From contig CM114273.1 of the NCBI GenBank assembly GCA_050084515.1, positions 10,850,001-10,914,000 on the forward strand: a stretch of 64,000 bases of DNA, given 5' to 3'. Made by a program: the position numbers and the translations under genes. Of the stretch, positions 1 to 13,109 are shown piece by piece; position 1 is the first letter of the stretch; every line of letters begins with the position of its first letter. Origin of the DNA: Blasia pusilla (taxonomy: Eukaryota; Marchantiophyta; Marchantiopsida; Blasiales). The notes under the pieces were generated by a model. The model did not search any database. It saw only the letters and a program-made list of their open reading frames with translations, and was not told the DNA's origin.

Positions 1-1268
1 CTCACTGGTAACCCCTCGGTATCTCACTCCACTCCGTGTCACTCCACTACTACTGCTCGCACTACCCTGTTCTTCTGACCCCTGGAAAAACGCCGTGATG
101 ACAACCCTGTCTGACCCGCTCAAGCAGTCAGACTTACCGAGAGTCTCCCACATTCCTCACTAGCTCACCTATGCTAAAGTCAATCCCGTGATGACATACC
201 CGGCCTCACACACACTCAACACTCGGGCTCACCATGAGCCTCCCAACTGACTCACCTAACCTAGCGACACTCTCGAGTCATACATGCGACCCCTACGCAA
301 CAACTGCGGTATATCCACCAACATGCCACACATGAAAAGAATCTACACTCGTCACCATCATTGGACCCACCTAGCACCAGCTACTACCCGATACCCAGCA
401 CTCTCAATCACACACGACAAGTGCGGGAAAAGGGACTCGAATGGGTAACTTGATCATGCCCTCCAACCTACGTACCATCAACACTCACTCCTCCATGTGG
501 TATGGCAACCTCCGCAACACAACACTCTCCTCGACCAACACGTTGATCCTCCCGTCAACAGATGCGGACTACCCGTCGACATCGGCACGTGTGTCCCCAC
601 CTCTAGCACGCCGTCGCAAACTCTCACTGGTGATCACTCATCCGAAGACGCCCCAACCATGTCGACCTAGACTACGTAAACCTACTTACCCTCTTTGGCT
701 TTAACCATGTCATGCCCTCCTACCATGTCGGGTGCTCCCAACCACATGGGAAAAAACAAAAAAGAGAGGGCCGGGCCCTGGGCCCGTCTCCCTATGGGCC
801 ATAATGGGGGGGGGGGGGTTCCGTCCTAAATGCGCAAAATGGGGGGCCGTGCCCCTATGCACCCTGTGCGGAGGGAGGGGGGAGGGGCGCCGTCGCCGCC
901 CGTTCGCGCCCTAACAAACCTCCGGCCGCCTCCTGCTCTTTCCCAACCCACCCGCTTGGGTACACTCGACGCCACACCGTGCGCTACCCTCGGCTGTTGT
1001 CCCGCATCAATTCGCACCAGCAAAATGTGAGAAAAATGGACATCGCTTTCGCCCACGGCCTTCCGAATAGAAAAATGACCAACACCCGCAACACACGCAT
1101 CTCCAGGGGCTCCCGACCTCAACAGGAAAGTTGTCAGAAACGACGTTCCTGACACAATGGACCTATCCTCAACCTCATTCAACACTGTAGGACAAAGTTA
1201 CACTCAAGACAGTCCGCTGGCTTCTACGCCCTATCCACAATAGATCTCGGCCTATCGGCTACTCAAAT
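1..1268. other. C-rich, CpG-containing DNA without a recognised gene
   Basis: The plus strand is unusually rich in C and poor in G until about 740, then GC-rich with a long poly-G tract at about 807-818 and a CGGGCCC-T-GGGCCCG palindrome near 775-790. ORFs on both strands have no recognisable motif. It may be retroelement LTR or satellite-like DNA. Confidence 0.3.
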
Positions 1269-1272
1269 GTGA

Positions 1273-1392
<120 letters not shown>

Positions 1393-1569
1393 TCCATATT
1401 CTACAATTACTTGTTGTTTCCTCTTCCCACCTCCACTCCCTACCCCCTTGCTACCTCACATGCCCTCACCTTCCCTCCCATCATGAAACAAAAGTGCAGG
1501 CCCCACCTCTTCAAGGCTTCATGGAAACACACATGTCGCTTGGGTACCCACGGCCCACATCCAAGCCTG

Positions 1570-1836
1570 CCCCGTAGAGTCGTAGACTCGGGCGGGCCGA
1601 GCCCGCACTCATTTTGTGGCCCGAGCATGTCCTTAACCTACCATAATGGCTCAGCTGCGGGCCCTGCATGGGCCTTAGCCCGCCCAGCAGACCTGTCGAG
1701 AGCCAAAAAATAGGTACGGGCTCGGCTCACCCGGGTGTACATCGCGGGCTCAAGTTTTGAGGCCTGCAGACATGTCTGTCCTTAGGACGGACATGAACAT
1801 GTTGGCGGACATGGACTTTATCCGTGTGCAACCCTT
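1570..1836. mobile_element. Third, left-truncated copy of the hAT-like MITE family
   Basis: The right end GGACTTTATCCGTGTGCAACCC, ending near 1836, and the TTAGGACGGACATG block match the other copies. The GC-rich interior with GGGCCCTGCATGGGCC resembles the copy at 30.4 kb. No left terminal repeat is present, so the start is approximate. Confidence 0.6.
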
Positions 1837-1839
1837 TTC

Positions 1840-3180
1840 GTCTTCCAATCCATCTCCATATTTGTCTCTCCGGGCTCCATGTTCATAATGGGGATGGACT
1901 TGTCTATTTTTTGCAACTATGTATCCAACATATTAAAGTTAAAAGACTATTTAAGAATGTAAGGCTAGATGATTCTCTAAATACTATTAAAAGACTTAAA
2001 AAGAGGTTTTCCCTTGTCCAAACTTCATATCAATCTCCCTAATGAAGTTAGATCAAAAGAATTTAACCCTCCATTCTCTAAATATTGAGGTACTACTAAA
2101 AGGCTCTTATGTTCATTCATCCTATTCAATTGATTTCAGAATTTTTAGTGCCAAGCTATAATTGGAAAAAAAAAACTTATAATGTGTTTTCTAGCTAGAT
2201 CATCACCTTGTTACGAAAAATTGTCATCAAGCCATATATTGAGTTGCAGTCGTTGGCCTACAAATGATGAACCAAAAAGCTTTATCATGTGAAATATTGG
2301 TATCACATTCTATATTTTCAACTACTAAGAAAGAAAACAACCACACATAAATACCTCTCATGGTTGAGGATAGCCTCACCAAGCCCGATTCAAGCCCGAG
2401 CCTGATTCCTTTTTTTTTTCTATAATCATCTATTCAAATTCATGATGCCACAAGAACATACTTCGAGTAATATAGACTCATGAGAGAAAAATAAAAATAG
2501 GAAAACAAAATTAAAATATAGGACACGGTAATAGGAGGAACTATTAATGAGAATAACACAAAGGCACTAGAAAAAAAAAAGGGATGAAATTTCATTGCTT
2601 ACTATACACTAGTAAGAGTGCGTGTGCAATGTATGGGCACAAGTACATATCTTCCAATTTTTTTTCCGGTTTACAACACCATCAAATAAGATCTTAGGTC
2701 CATGCAAGTATTCTCATATCAACTATGCTACATCTCTTGGAGGTTTGAAGGCTTCAATGTCTCTAAACTCTACTCCATACCTCCTCTAATCGTTAGATGT
2801 AGGTTGGTGTTGAAGCTTCATTGTCAATAGAAATACGAATGTTATACAATATCCAATCTTACATAAACAAACAGCCATGCCCGTATCCAATCAATTCTAA
2901 TCTTAACAAGAGGGAACCTACTATTTTTCAAAGGTAAAAAAAGTAACATGAAAGAGAGAGAAAACATCACATGTGAAAAAACCATAAAACTAGGGGGAAA
3001 AATGTAAAATAAGTGGATCACATGTCGGATGAGGGGGTGAGACGGTAGGTGAAAAACAGTTACGTAGAATAATGAACAATATAAATAATCTTACACAAGC
3101 GGAGAGATAAGTAAAAGGCACCGAAACAAATGCATGAAATATCACACCACACGGTGGAATGTGCTATGCTGCACACGACA
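1840..3180. other. AT-rich spacer
   Basis: No coding exon is recognisable. Around 2600-2650 the minus strand reads GTGCCCATACATTGCACACG and ends CTTACTAG, similar to other ends in the window and reminiscent of Helitron termini. Confidence 0.35.
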
Positions 3181-6060
3181 TCAGATGGCTCTTAAATGAG
3201 CACCGGTTTGACAATAATTCGAAGGGATTCGATTCGAACCAGAGTTACAAGTCTGGCCGACTCTGGCGGTGTAGATGATCTCGGAGCTGGAAGTTCGGAA
3301 CATTTCGACCAAAAGGGTAAGGATCGCATGTCTCATCCGGTTAAGTTAGCCGTATAACCTCAGGTTATACGGCTAACTTAACCGGATAGTATTTTAAGTT
3401 TTTAATATGAACACCGAGGACGGCGATGACGTGCAAAGTGTCGCGTGTCTAGACCCTAGAAAGACGTAGTTTTCACTGAACGGCGGAACCGGTCCCACCG
3501 GTGACTTGGGGTCTATCCGGTGTATTCTTCGAGACAGGGAAAGCCTTTGTCTTATGTACAATAGTCCACAAGATTTATTGCGGAACGGGTTGACTATTCA
3601 TAGGAATAATAAAGTTGGAACTAATATGTGATTTATGAGTCTGATCTTTCGTTTTCTGCGACCGGCCCGCCAGTCCATATCCACGCTCTTTATGAGGATT
3701 CCTTTTCCGAGTTTGGGCCGAGTTGCAGGCAGCGTCGTCGGTCGGTCGGTGGGGTCTCCTTCAAGTGTTGGTGATTTCAACTGAGGTCATGATGGAATTC
3801 AGGGTTTCCTCACACCATACAAGGAAAAAAAAACACAGGGCAGGGGCGAACGATGTTCGTCCACCACCGATGGTTCCTACTTTTGGCCTTGGTCCACTGG
3901 CACTAGGGCTCTTTCGACCCACGACCGGGTGAATTTCTAGTAGGAGAGCGAGCGAAGGCCTAGATATCATCATCCATCTCCAGCTTGATTCGCTCTGCTC
4001 GAGAGTGAAATTGGAAGAATCGCGCTAGAAAAGGATTACTAGCCTGCGCAATTCCGATTTCAGCAAGCAGCCATACGTAGTGTTCCGGTGATCGAGCGTG
4101 TTCTTGTACCGGACGAGCATGCACAGGACATGCCAGTTAATAAACCCGAGAGTCGCCTGGACGCTACTCATACATATAGTATAATACAGTCGCGCTCACT
4201 TTTTCGGTCCATAACGACTCCTCCCCCGCCCCCACCTCGTTACTGGGGATCTTTCATATGATATATTTCTCGAGAAGCGTTCAGGCGTCCATTTCATGCA
4301 ATCCCCGGCTCTCGATAGATCGTCCCAGTACCAAAGTCCTTGCTAGATCGCCCCCGTTTCCAACGCGATCTGACCGGGAATCATCGCAAGGCGTTCTTGA
4401 GAAAAGTCCGGGTGATAAATATTGCGTACCCCGTGTATAATCCACCCATGGATTTGCGCTAGTCACAATTATTGCGGTCGTCCGAGTGACCCAGGAGGTA
4501 TCGCGATATCCGTGATGAGAATCTCCGCGAACCACGATGAAAGCGTTGATTGATTGACTGACGGTCTGGTTCCACGAGCCACCAGCGCGGCCGCCCGCCC
4601 ACGACAACACGCAGAAGAAGCGTCTCAGACACTCGCCATCGAATCGTTTCCCTTCCTCGTAAAGTTTCCCGTATAGACGAACGAACTGACTCACTCTATC
4701 CAGCGATTGCGTTTAAACTCCTCCGTGTGAATGCGTGTCAAAACTCTAATGGACGTGTACCCATGCACTCATTCATCGAGCATCGCTACCCATGCGCGAG
4801 CCTTTTTCTCCGACAAGCACCACAACTGTATTACGTTGTAGGACAATTCATTTCTGGGAGTCATTCTCGGAAGTTGTTATACGGTAAGATGCTTTCTCTG
4901 GAGGGATACATCGGTTTCATTTTTTATTCATATAAAAATGTTGTCGAAAGTCTTAACTCAATACGTGTGAGAATCTTTAGGGAATCATAACTCGCAACCA
5001 GACACATAAATGTGGGCAAATTTCGCAATGAAAACGGTGTCGTGGTAAGTTGGTAACAAATATTTACTAGATATGGATCATGTTCGCTCATAGTAGCCTC
5101 ATATATATATTTTTTGGGCTTATACAGTAGGTGACAGCCGTGACATCCGACCAGGAGTTGGCGCGTTAGGCCAGGCACACCCCCAATCGGGTTAAGAACA
5201 TTGATGGTGACGGTTAGCGCCCGCCCAGCGCCTGAGCTTCCAGAGTCCAGACCCCCGAGCCCGAGGCGACCTCGGAGGAACTGTGGGATGAATGAATGAT
5301 TGTCGCTTTGCGTTTGAATCGGAGGGAAGGAAGGGAACGGAGAGGGAGAGAGTCCGGTGGAGACCTTCGGCCCACGGGCGTGACGGGAGGACGTAGATCG
5401 GTCTACGGCATACATACGGGCTGCGACGGTATCATCGACGTGTCTTTATTTATTGCGCCTCGAGGGGCCTCACCTGACGCTGTGGAGTGGAGAGTGGTGA
5501 GGTCTGGGCCGTCACAGGTGCGGCCCGAACGCAGATGGACGGAATGCTTAGCCTCGTGGACGCCATCGACTGAGATTCGCCGCTGTCTGGCAACGTCCCG
5601 GGGGATCGCCTCCCGCATCCAGCCAAGTTCCAGAGGTGCATCCCCCGCCAGATATCCGACTTGGGATTCTCGGCTCCCGTTGGCCGTTAGGGTTTTCGAT
5701 GGGGATCCTGCCATGCAAAACATTCTTAACGGCCACGGAATATTTTCCACGGCTGGCTACGGCGGTGGATTCTTGTCGAGATACGGAGATTGGAGTTTTC
5801 TGCAAACATTTGGCAACCGTCTACATATTTCTTTTCATTTACTATTCCATTTATTTCCAATATTCCCTTCTTTCGCGCCGTTGATTGTGAGACGGTCTTT
5901 CTCTTTCGACATACTAGGTGGTTTACAACAACCGGGCGAGGGCAGAGATCTCGAGTGGTGAACGGGAGTGGATACAACAGTTCAGGAGTAGAGGGAGTAA
6001 ATAGATGTTGAGAATGACTTCAATATATTCGGTACAGTAACTTCATTTGGTTATTTTCTC
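3180..6060. other. CpG-rich block without a recognised gene
   Basis: Composition is like the gene 5' regions at 36, 46 and 62 kb, with many CpG dinucleotides, but no exon, transposon motif or RNA gene could be supported. The longest ORF (5296-5961, plus) has Arg/Gly/Ser-rich low-information sequence. It may hold a promoter, a 5' UTR or non-coding RNA. Confidence 0.35.
3335..3387. repeat. Perfect 53-bp palindrome (26-bp arms, 1-nt centre)
   Basis: Arms 3335-3360 and 3362-3387 are exact reverse complements around C3361. The arm begins ATCCGGTTAAGTTAGCCG. Bases outside the arms do not pair. It lies inside a CpG-rich block with no assigned gene. Confidence 0.98.
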
Positions 6061-7300
6061 GACGACCAAGGATGTTGGCGGCCTTATGGCAGGCCTCATT
6101 CCTTTTGTGTGGGCGTTTTATGGGGTCCCTTCCACCCTCTATTTCCACCATGCTTGTCAGCATATGAAGTTACGATTTTGAAGTTTGCCATCGGGACTTT
6201 GTCAGGGAGATTCCCTTGGTGGCGTCTTTTTTAAATTGTGTTACTACCATGAAGTTCCCTCTATGATGGAGGTCTTCCCCATTTGCATCTTCTCTTGATT
6301 AGCGGATGATACTCATATTGTTGGTTAAGGAGATCGAGTTGTTCCTACATTGTAACACTTTACCGTTTAGTTGGCACGTGTCAAGTTAATAGTGAAGGTG
6401 ATGAAGTGCAAGGCATAGTTACCATCTAATCTACCCTCACGGCGGCACTTATGGAGGATCTACCTCATATTGATGATTTCACAAGGATTGGTGATCCTTA
6501 AGTTGCTTTCATCATCCTCTCCTTTAGGTTTCTTAAACACACTCGTTATCTCATTAAGACTGTGTGGATGTATAGCCTCCTCTCCTTAGATTGTTTGATA
6601 GAAGGATCCTATAAACCATCGACTCCTTTCATCCCCATGTATGTGATAGTCTACCAACATTCCTCTTGGGCAATTGCCTTGGTTGGTGTGGGTCTTCTCT
6701 TGAGGGAGATAGCATCCCCCCCTTGGAATTTTTACGGAGTTTGGCCCTGTTCTATATTCTTTGATAAAAATAGACCCCTCCTACTACAAAATATGTCTTA
6801 AGTACATGGGGGCTCCTTTCCCCTACAATCTTTTCTAAGAGCATGTAGAGATTCATTTCTAGAAGATCTAAGATTGTTCTCCCAAATTTTTTCTCCCTAG
6901 TTATCTTTGATCAAGCTAGGCTCCAATCTTCTTTGATGGGCGCCCACAATGAGACCAATTTTAGAGACACCATGTTCGATCCGGATATTCCCGTGGATAT
7001 CTAGATCAGTATTTGCTACCAATATAGGAAGGGAGAAAACTCATTGGTGGATGCTTAGCCCTTTTGTTCAGCGTCCCATATCACACCACTTACCTTAACC
7101 TTAGGCCTTCCCCAACCATCTATGGTTGGTTTGACACAACCTAAATGCCTTTGAGGCGTGGACTATCTTAGTGTGCATCTAGTATGTTGGCTAGTTATGT
7201 GTGAGAGGATAGTCACTCACAACGCTATGTAGATATCATGTTCTATAGTGCACACGAGAGCGGCGCTACTCCTTTGCACAAACCTATATATGATGTGGGA
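6061..7300 (+). pseudogene. Decayed LINE-type reverse transcriptase fragment
   Basis: In one frame, with stops, it reads IPFVWAFYGVPSTLYFHHAC, then GLCQGDSLGG (RT motif equivalent to QGDPLGG), then LADDTHIVG (catalytic ADD) and LARVKLIVKVMKCK. These are the ordered RT motifs of a plant non-LTR element. Beyond about 6.9 kb only weak similarity-like sequence remains. It is inactive. Confidence 0.78.
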
Positions 7301-7809
7301 GGTTGATGTTCATGTGATGGGGAATAACTTTATAGTTATAGATCCAATTCAAAAGATAGTTTAGGCACATGTGGTAGTGGAGGTAGGGGGGGAGAGTAGG
7401 CTTTATAGTCGTCTTCCCCAAGGATATCTATTTGCCACATTACCTATTAAGATATATAGAGCTATGAGCAAGAGTTTTGACGTTTCACTTACCAAGTGTA
7501 TTTTTGTGTGCCCATTGCCCATCTTCTCCAATCAAGAAATGAATTTTCTTTAATATTAAGCTCTTGTCTTGTCAACAATAGGTCTACATAGCGCTAAATC
7601 ATGCCCAATCCAATGGGCATATGTGGCAAGCTCTACCTTTGGGAGTCTCCACTACCAATGTCCCCCTTGAGTGTAGTCATCTTTCTCCACTTTTAGCTAA
7701 AAATTTTCTACAATTGGTGAGGTGAGATTTTCGGGGTTTCCCTTTTTTATTTCGCCCCCTTTTGGGTGTGGCCTTGGTATTCCCTAACTCACTACGCCAA
7801 CCCCCTCCC

Positions 7810-8094
7810 CATGGTTGCACAAAAACGGACAAGTCCTTCCTTAGGACGGACATGGATGGACAAATGTAGACATGTCTACTGACATGGGTTCCAAGAAGTG
7901 GGATCCACACTTTTAGTCCATGATGGAAGGCAATGCAAGGATGAGAAGAGCAATGAGTGAGGAGAGAGTGGAGGTGGAGGTGGAGGGAGGAAGAAATGGG
8001 GGAGTACGGAAAGGCAAGTAAGAGGAATGAGAAAGAAGGGAAAGGTGGGGCCCATAAGTCCACGGGCACGGACTTTGTCCACATGCAACCTTTG
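7810..8094. mobile_element. Second copy of the hAT-like MITE family
   Basis: The left end (CATGGTTGCAC, AAACGGACAAGTCC) and right end (GGACTTTGTCCACATGCAACC) match the copy at 30.4 kb. The interior is different and 285 bp long overall. The element sits between C-rich stretches and no clean 8-bp duplication can be read. Confidence 0.75.
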
Positions 8095-8099
8095 CCCCC

Positions 8100-11000
8100 C
8101 TTTTCTTTCTATTATGATGAATTGCCCCCATCTTTTATTCATGAGATACTCTTGTATTTTCGTCTTTTGTACCAATAGGGCTGCCATATTTTACCCCCTC
8201 TAAAACTACATGGAGAAATGTTCAAGTCTTTAAAGACATCTACTCTTCTTTTATTAGTTCATTTGTATGACTCATGATTAGGAATATTCCATATGTGTCC
8301 GTCAGCAAGTCTAATAATGTTTGAAATTTTGAATCCCTCTAATATTTTTTCTTTCAATTTTTTCCAACTGTTTTGATATTGCTTACCTCTTTTGCATTTA
8401 TATTGAAGGGAGGAACATAGAAAAATTAGATGGGATTATATAGATTAGATATTAGAAACTTGATAATAGGGTTTCATAATAGAGAGATCCATCTACATTA
8501 TTTATTCGTAGCAGGCAAAAAACTCATATTCATTTTTCATGTCCAATATTTTCCTCTCTAATTTTTTTTCTAAATATTTTTTCTTTACTTGGTTGGAATT
8601 TTTCTTCATTCATCACACTAGGAATTCTCAATAGCAAGCTAAATTTCAAAAATCTAGTTTAAGACGAAAACTTTGAAGAAGAGAAAATTCCCGTATAATA
8701 GCAAAGTAACATTTGAATAAAATTTTTATACTTCGTCTCAACCTGTTTTCTATTTAGTATTTATCCATGAATTGAGAAAGTCGTGAATTATTTATCTGTG
8801 GACCCAAAAAGCACAATTTATAAGATTATCGAAGAAATTTATATGGTTTATATAATTCTTTCCATTATTCCATGAATTAAAATTTTCTAAATTTTTAAGT
8901 TTATCCTTTGATTTCACCCTACATCCAATTATTACTATGATATAATTTTTTTCTCATTATCTGGCTAGTTTTATAATTGATTGCATCGCCATAGTTGTAT
9001 ATGCCTAAATAACATTCTAAGAATTCATATGAATAAAGTGTAAAAATATATTAATAGTTCCCTAAAAAATGTACTGACATTGTTGTAATAACTTATAATA
9101 TCAAATTATTACAAAAATATTCAAATATTCTTTCGAGGAAACTTGGAAAATCTTGAAATAGTATTAAATTATATCTAATATTGGGATATGTATAGTTTTA
9201 GATGCTTAAAAATAGAAATATCATGGTTTATTGTTATGTTGGGATTTGAAACTTCAGCATGAAACACATAAGTTAGGTATGTTATTCCATCTCTTTGAAA
9301 CATGTGAATACTCCCACATCTCCATGACATATTCCAAGAAAACACAAACTATTCGTGGATATTTATGGAGAAAATATCTTATAAGACTACAAAAAGTAAA
9401 AAATTGTTGGATTGAGAGAAGATAAAATGCCAAGAACAACAAATATTTTCGTTAGAGATTGTATATGGAGCTAAGTACACGAAAGAGTGGATGTAGGGAA
9501 AAGGGAAAACTTATTAAATATCAATCAATCCACTCCTAACTGGACTAAGTAGTGGATAAGAGGGGAAGTCACAAAGGATTGGAAGGGAGAAAAAGTTAAT
9601 GTGGAAAAAATATCTACCACATAGAGGAAGGAATGTAAAAAGAAAAGCTTGGGAAGACTGGATAAAGAGGAAAAACATCATGTAAAGGTAGAGGAGTTTA
9701 AGGGGAAGGAAGAAGAGTTCAATTAAATGGAGTGAGCAAATAGGAAGACATCCAAAAATGGATGTAAAGGAAAAAAAACTTTAAAAGGTATGGAACATTT
9801 GGACTATGGAGTAATGAGAGCTTAAATGCATTTTAGGCGAGGAATACATCCAAATTTGAATTTATACCATCCAAAATATGCATATAAATTTTTTATAGCA
9901 AGTGGTCTCTATTGTACTAATAGGCTACATGTCACCATGAGAAGTAAAAGAAAAATTTATCCTCCATTAGTAGGTGATAAAAATTTCTTAAATTTTTGTG
10001 TATCCATCCACACTAACATTTCAAACTACATGAGCAATTTTAAAAAAAGAAACAAGTTATTAAGAGTTTTTGGAATTATGTAAGATGGGGTAGAAAAAGA
10101 ATGAAAGGAAAATGGAAGATGTCGCATTAAAGGAGGGATCTCTTGAGATTAAAGTGGAAGTGTGTGATGGTTTTTCCACTAATAGGAAGGTTGGATTAGG
10201 GGGGAATCTGGAAAGAGGAGTTTCTTCTCCATATCCTTTCTTTTCTTTCCACTTTTTCTTCTTTACTTTTGGGAAGACTTAGAGGGTTTTCCAAATGAAA
10301 GTGAAAGAAAATATTTAGAAAATAATTCTTCCATTATTTTTTCTTAAATTAATCGGAAAGGGATTACTTTTTGAACAATTCTACTCCCAAAGAAACCAAA
10401 CCCCTTAGAATAAAGATTAGAGTTTCGAATATAGATTAGAGTGGATTATGTATATGCATGGATGTTTTCTTTTGCAAGATTGAACCCCCTCTAGCATGCA
10501 TGCGAATACCTGTTGATATCAGTACTACAACTGACGTCTGATGTTTAGAAGACACGTAATAGAGTTACAATCTTGGGACATAACTACTCCAAGAATTTTG
10601 CATGGACTTGTGATCTTATGTAATAATTTTGTAAAGCAAAAAAATATGAAAGCTATATATATATTATTTCTAATGCGATGCTCTTACTACTTTTTTTAGA
10701 TAATTTGTAACGGGAGCATTCTTACTTTCTATCCTTTTTAAAAATGACTTATTTTCTAGTAATTCATAAAATAGTTCGATCTTGCAAAAGGATGACAAAT
10801 TTCCATCCATATTGTGTCAAAAAAATCTAATCTCCAAACACAAGCAGTTGAAATGCTTTGAAATTACTAAATATACTTCAAATTCCTACTTAATACCTTC
10901 AATGGACATCCTATGTGGATTGAATTTCTATTAACTCCAAAATTCTTGGTCATAGTTGACTTAGTTGACATCATCTACTATAATATTAGTAGCAACATCT

Positions 11001-11860
11001 ACTATAATATTATTAGCCATAGGGATCTCGAAACAAAGATCTCTAATAATTTAGTTTCATCTAACTAAACTATTATAGGCTTCTTTCACACGTGCGGAGC
11101 AAGGGCACCGACTAGTTTGGCCGTATACTTACATGTTTATCGTCAAATGATTCTCAGCAGCCGTTGTCCAAGGTTCTACACAACGGGGTTCCACGACGTT
11201 CACTAATGGCACGTTCGAGAACGGTCACTACATGACCATTGACAGGATGGAATTTAGGGCTTGAAGTTGCACTGAAACATCTTTATGATAGATACTTCAG
11301 CTATCAAAGCCGCGAAGAAAATTTGCCGCTACCTTAGGGCCTCATCCCATGTGCACAAAACGGACATCACTATGGCTGATAGGAGTGGAAAAAGCATGTT
11401 TTGGTAATATATATGCTTACAAAGTCATATTAGGAAATGTACTAGAGTAGTAGTCTTTCATTCGTGAAATTGGAATCATAATGAACCCTAGGACAGACAC
11501 TTGGGCTTTTAAGAGTAAGGTTGTGACCAGAGTGAAAACTAAGGCTTAGACGTAGACTTTTAAGATCTGTAGTGAGCTCTATCATAGGCCTTCATGGGCA
11601 TTGAATTTCACCAGATACTGGGCGACGTAACAATAAAGGACTTCTGGAGACAAAAGGCAGTAAAGGTAGGTAGACTTCACTTCCCATAGATAGACATACA
11701 CAGTAGTTTATTGATCTTCCTCTTAAAGTAAAAGTTCCTAGTCAACTTTTCCAGGAAGGTCGAGGGAGTTCAATGCAATATCTTCAGGTAGAGAATCCTC
11801 GACTTCACTTCATGATCCAACAAGGGTGGTTCCAATACTTCGGTGATCTCCCTACAAGTG
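8100..11860. other. AT-rich spacer with MITE-like relics
   Basis: No gene is recognisable. Near 10385 the sequence AAGAAACCAAACCCCTTAG resembles the end of common plant TTTGGTT-type MITEs, but no partner end was found. Confidence 0.3.
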
Positions 11861-12213
11861 TCTTAGTGTGAGAAATGGGGAATGAATTGAAATTTCGTTT
11901 GTACTCTCTGTGTTCTCTGTATTGATAGATTGAAAAGCCGATACATAAATAGTAAAGTGTGTTCTAAACTAAGAGTTGTAATCAAAAGACGTGACGGTAC
12001 CTTTGTCACTTCAGAAATGTCTCATAGCTATGTATCGTTTCGCAAGATGAAACGTTACTAGCAGTAATCAATGGTCATAAACAGAACATTGATTCTAATC
12101 TAATCTAGATCGTTCGTATGGATTGATCCGTGTGATCAATTCTTGGATCAGTACTCTGATGATTTTTTTTGCTGGACTAATTGATTTCCTACACTCCCAC
12201 TCAAGGGAACAAA

Positions 12214-12877
12214 TCAGCCATTTTCATTACTAGTTAACCCTAGAGATTTAGTATGTTTCTGATGAGGTCCTTTTTGTAAACCCTTAGTAAAAATGTCTGC
12301 AGTCATCTCTGCAGTTGAAATATAGGTCAAAATAATTTGGCCACTTGATACTTGATCTTTGATATAGTGGTATTGAATGTCGATGTGTTTGGTGCGGTCA
12401 TGATGTTTTGTAGAAGTGACCAAAGCAATAGCACTTTGGTTGTCACACAAGATCTCAGTTATCTTCTGAGCAAAACCAATTTCATAAAGTAATCTTCTGA
12501 TCCAAATAGCTTCAGTGCTAGTTTTAGTCATTGCAATGTACTCAGACTCGGTACTTGAAAGAGCAACTGACTTTTTTTTTTTCTACTTGCCCAACTAATT
12601 GCTCCTCCTCCGCAAGGAGAAAGAAAAATCCGCTAGTAGATTTTCGGAGTCGATATTGTCTCCATAGGCGACATCGAATATCCTTGAAGATGAAAAAGGA
12701 GTAGATGAGCGCGATATTGAGAAAGTAATGTTTTGTCCCTTGAGAGATACCTGAAAATATGTTTGACAAATCAGTGTATAGGACCGGATTGGTCATGAAG
12801 CGTAACAAGATGCTAACGAGAATAGGCAATATCGTAGGCGAGTGCACACCATTGCCTACATTAAACCGCTGTAGCAC
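12214..12877 (-). pseudogene. copia RNase H
   Basis: Two ORF pieces. The downstream one reads TEAIWIRRLLYEIG, LCDNQSAIAL and HIDIQYHYIKDQV and ends TADIFTKGLQKG, the usual copia C-terminus. The upstream piece is in broken frames. Confidence 0.88.
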
Positions 12878-13109
12878 TTTTATAAGGAGTAGAAGACATT
12901 CTTTGCAATGTCAAGTATGAACAGGGATTGATCTTGACTAAGATGAAGGCCAAAATCAAAGGGACTGGAGATAGGTTTGCAACCCACCATGTTGAACTGT
13001 TTGAGTTTGTTGGTGATGTAAGTCATCTGGTTGAGCCTGATCCATCCTTGTTGTCGGTCTCGTTGGATATGAATTCCCGAACATGATAAGCATCACGAGA
13101 TCAATCATT

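Noticed and set aside
3215-3290. tRNA-like GGTTCGAATC and anticodon-like arm on the minus strand
   Set aside because: The T-stem does not pair, the anticodon stem has an extra base, and no acceptor stem can be formed.
5296-5961. 221-codon plus-strand ORF in the CpG-rich block
   Set aside because: The composition is Arg/Gly/Ser-rich with no recognisable motif, several overlapping ORFs of similar length occur on both strands, and no splice-supported extension is visible. GC-rich DNA makes such ORFs by chance.
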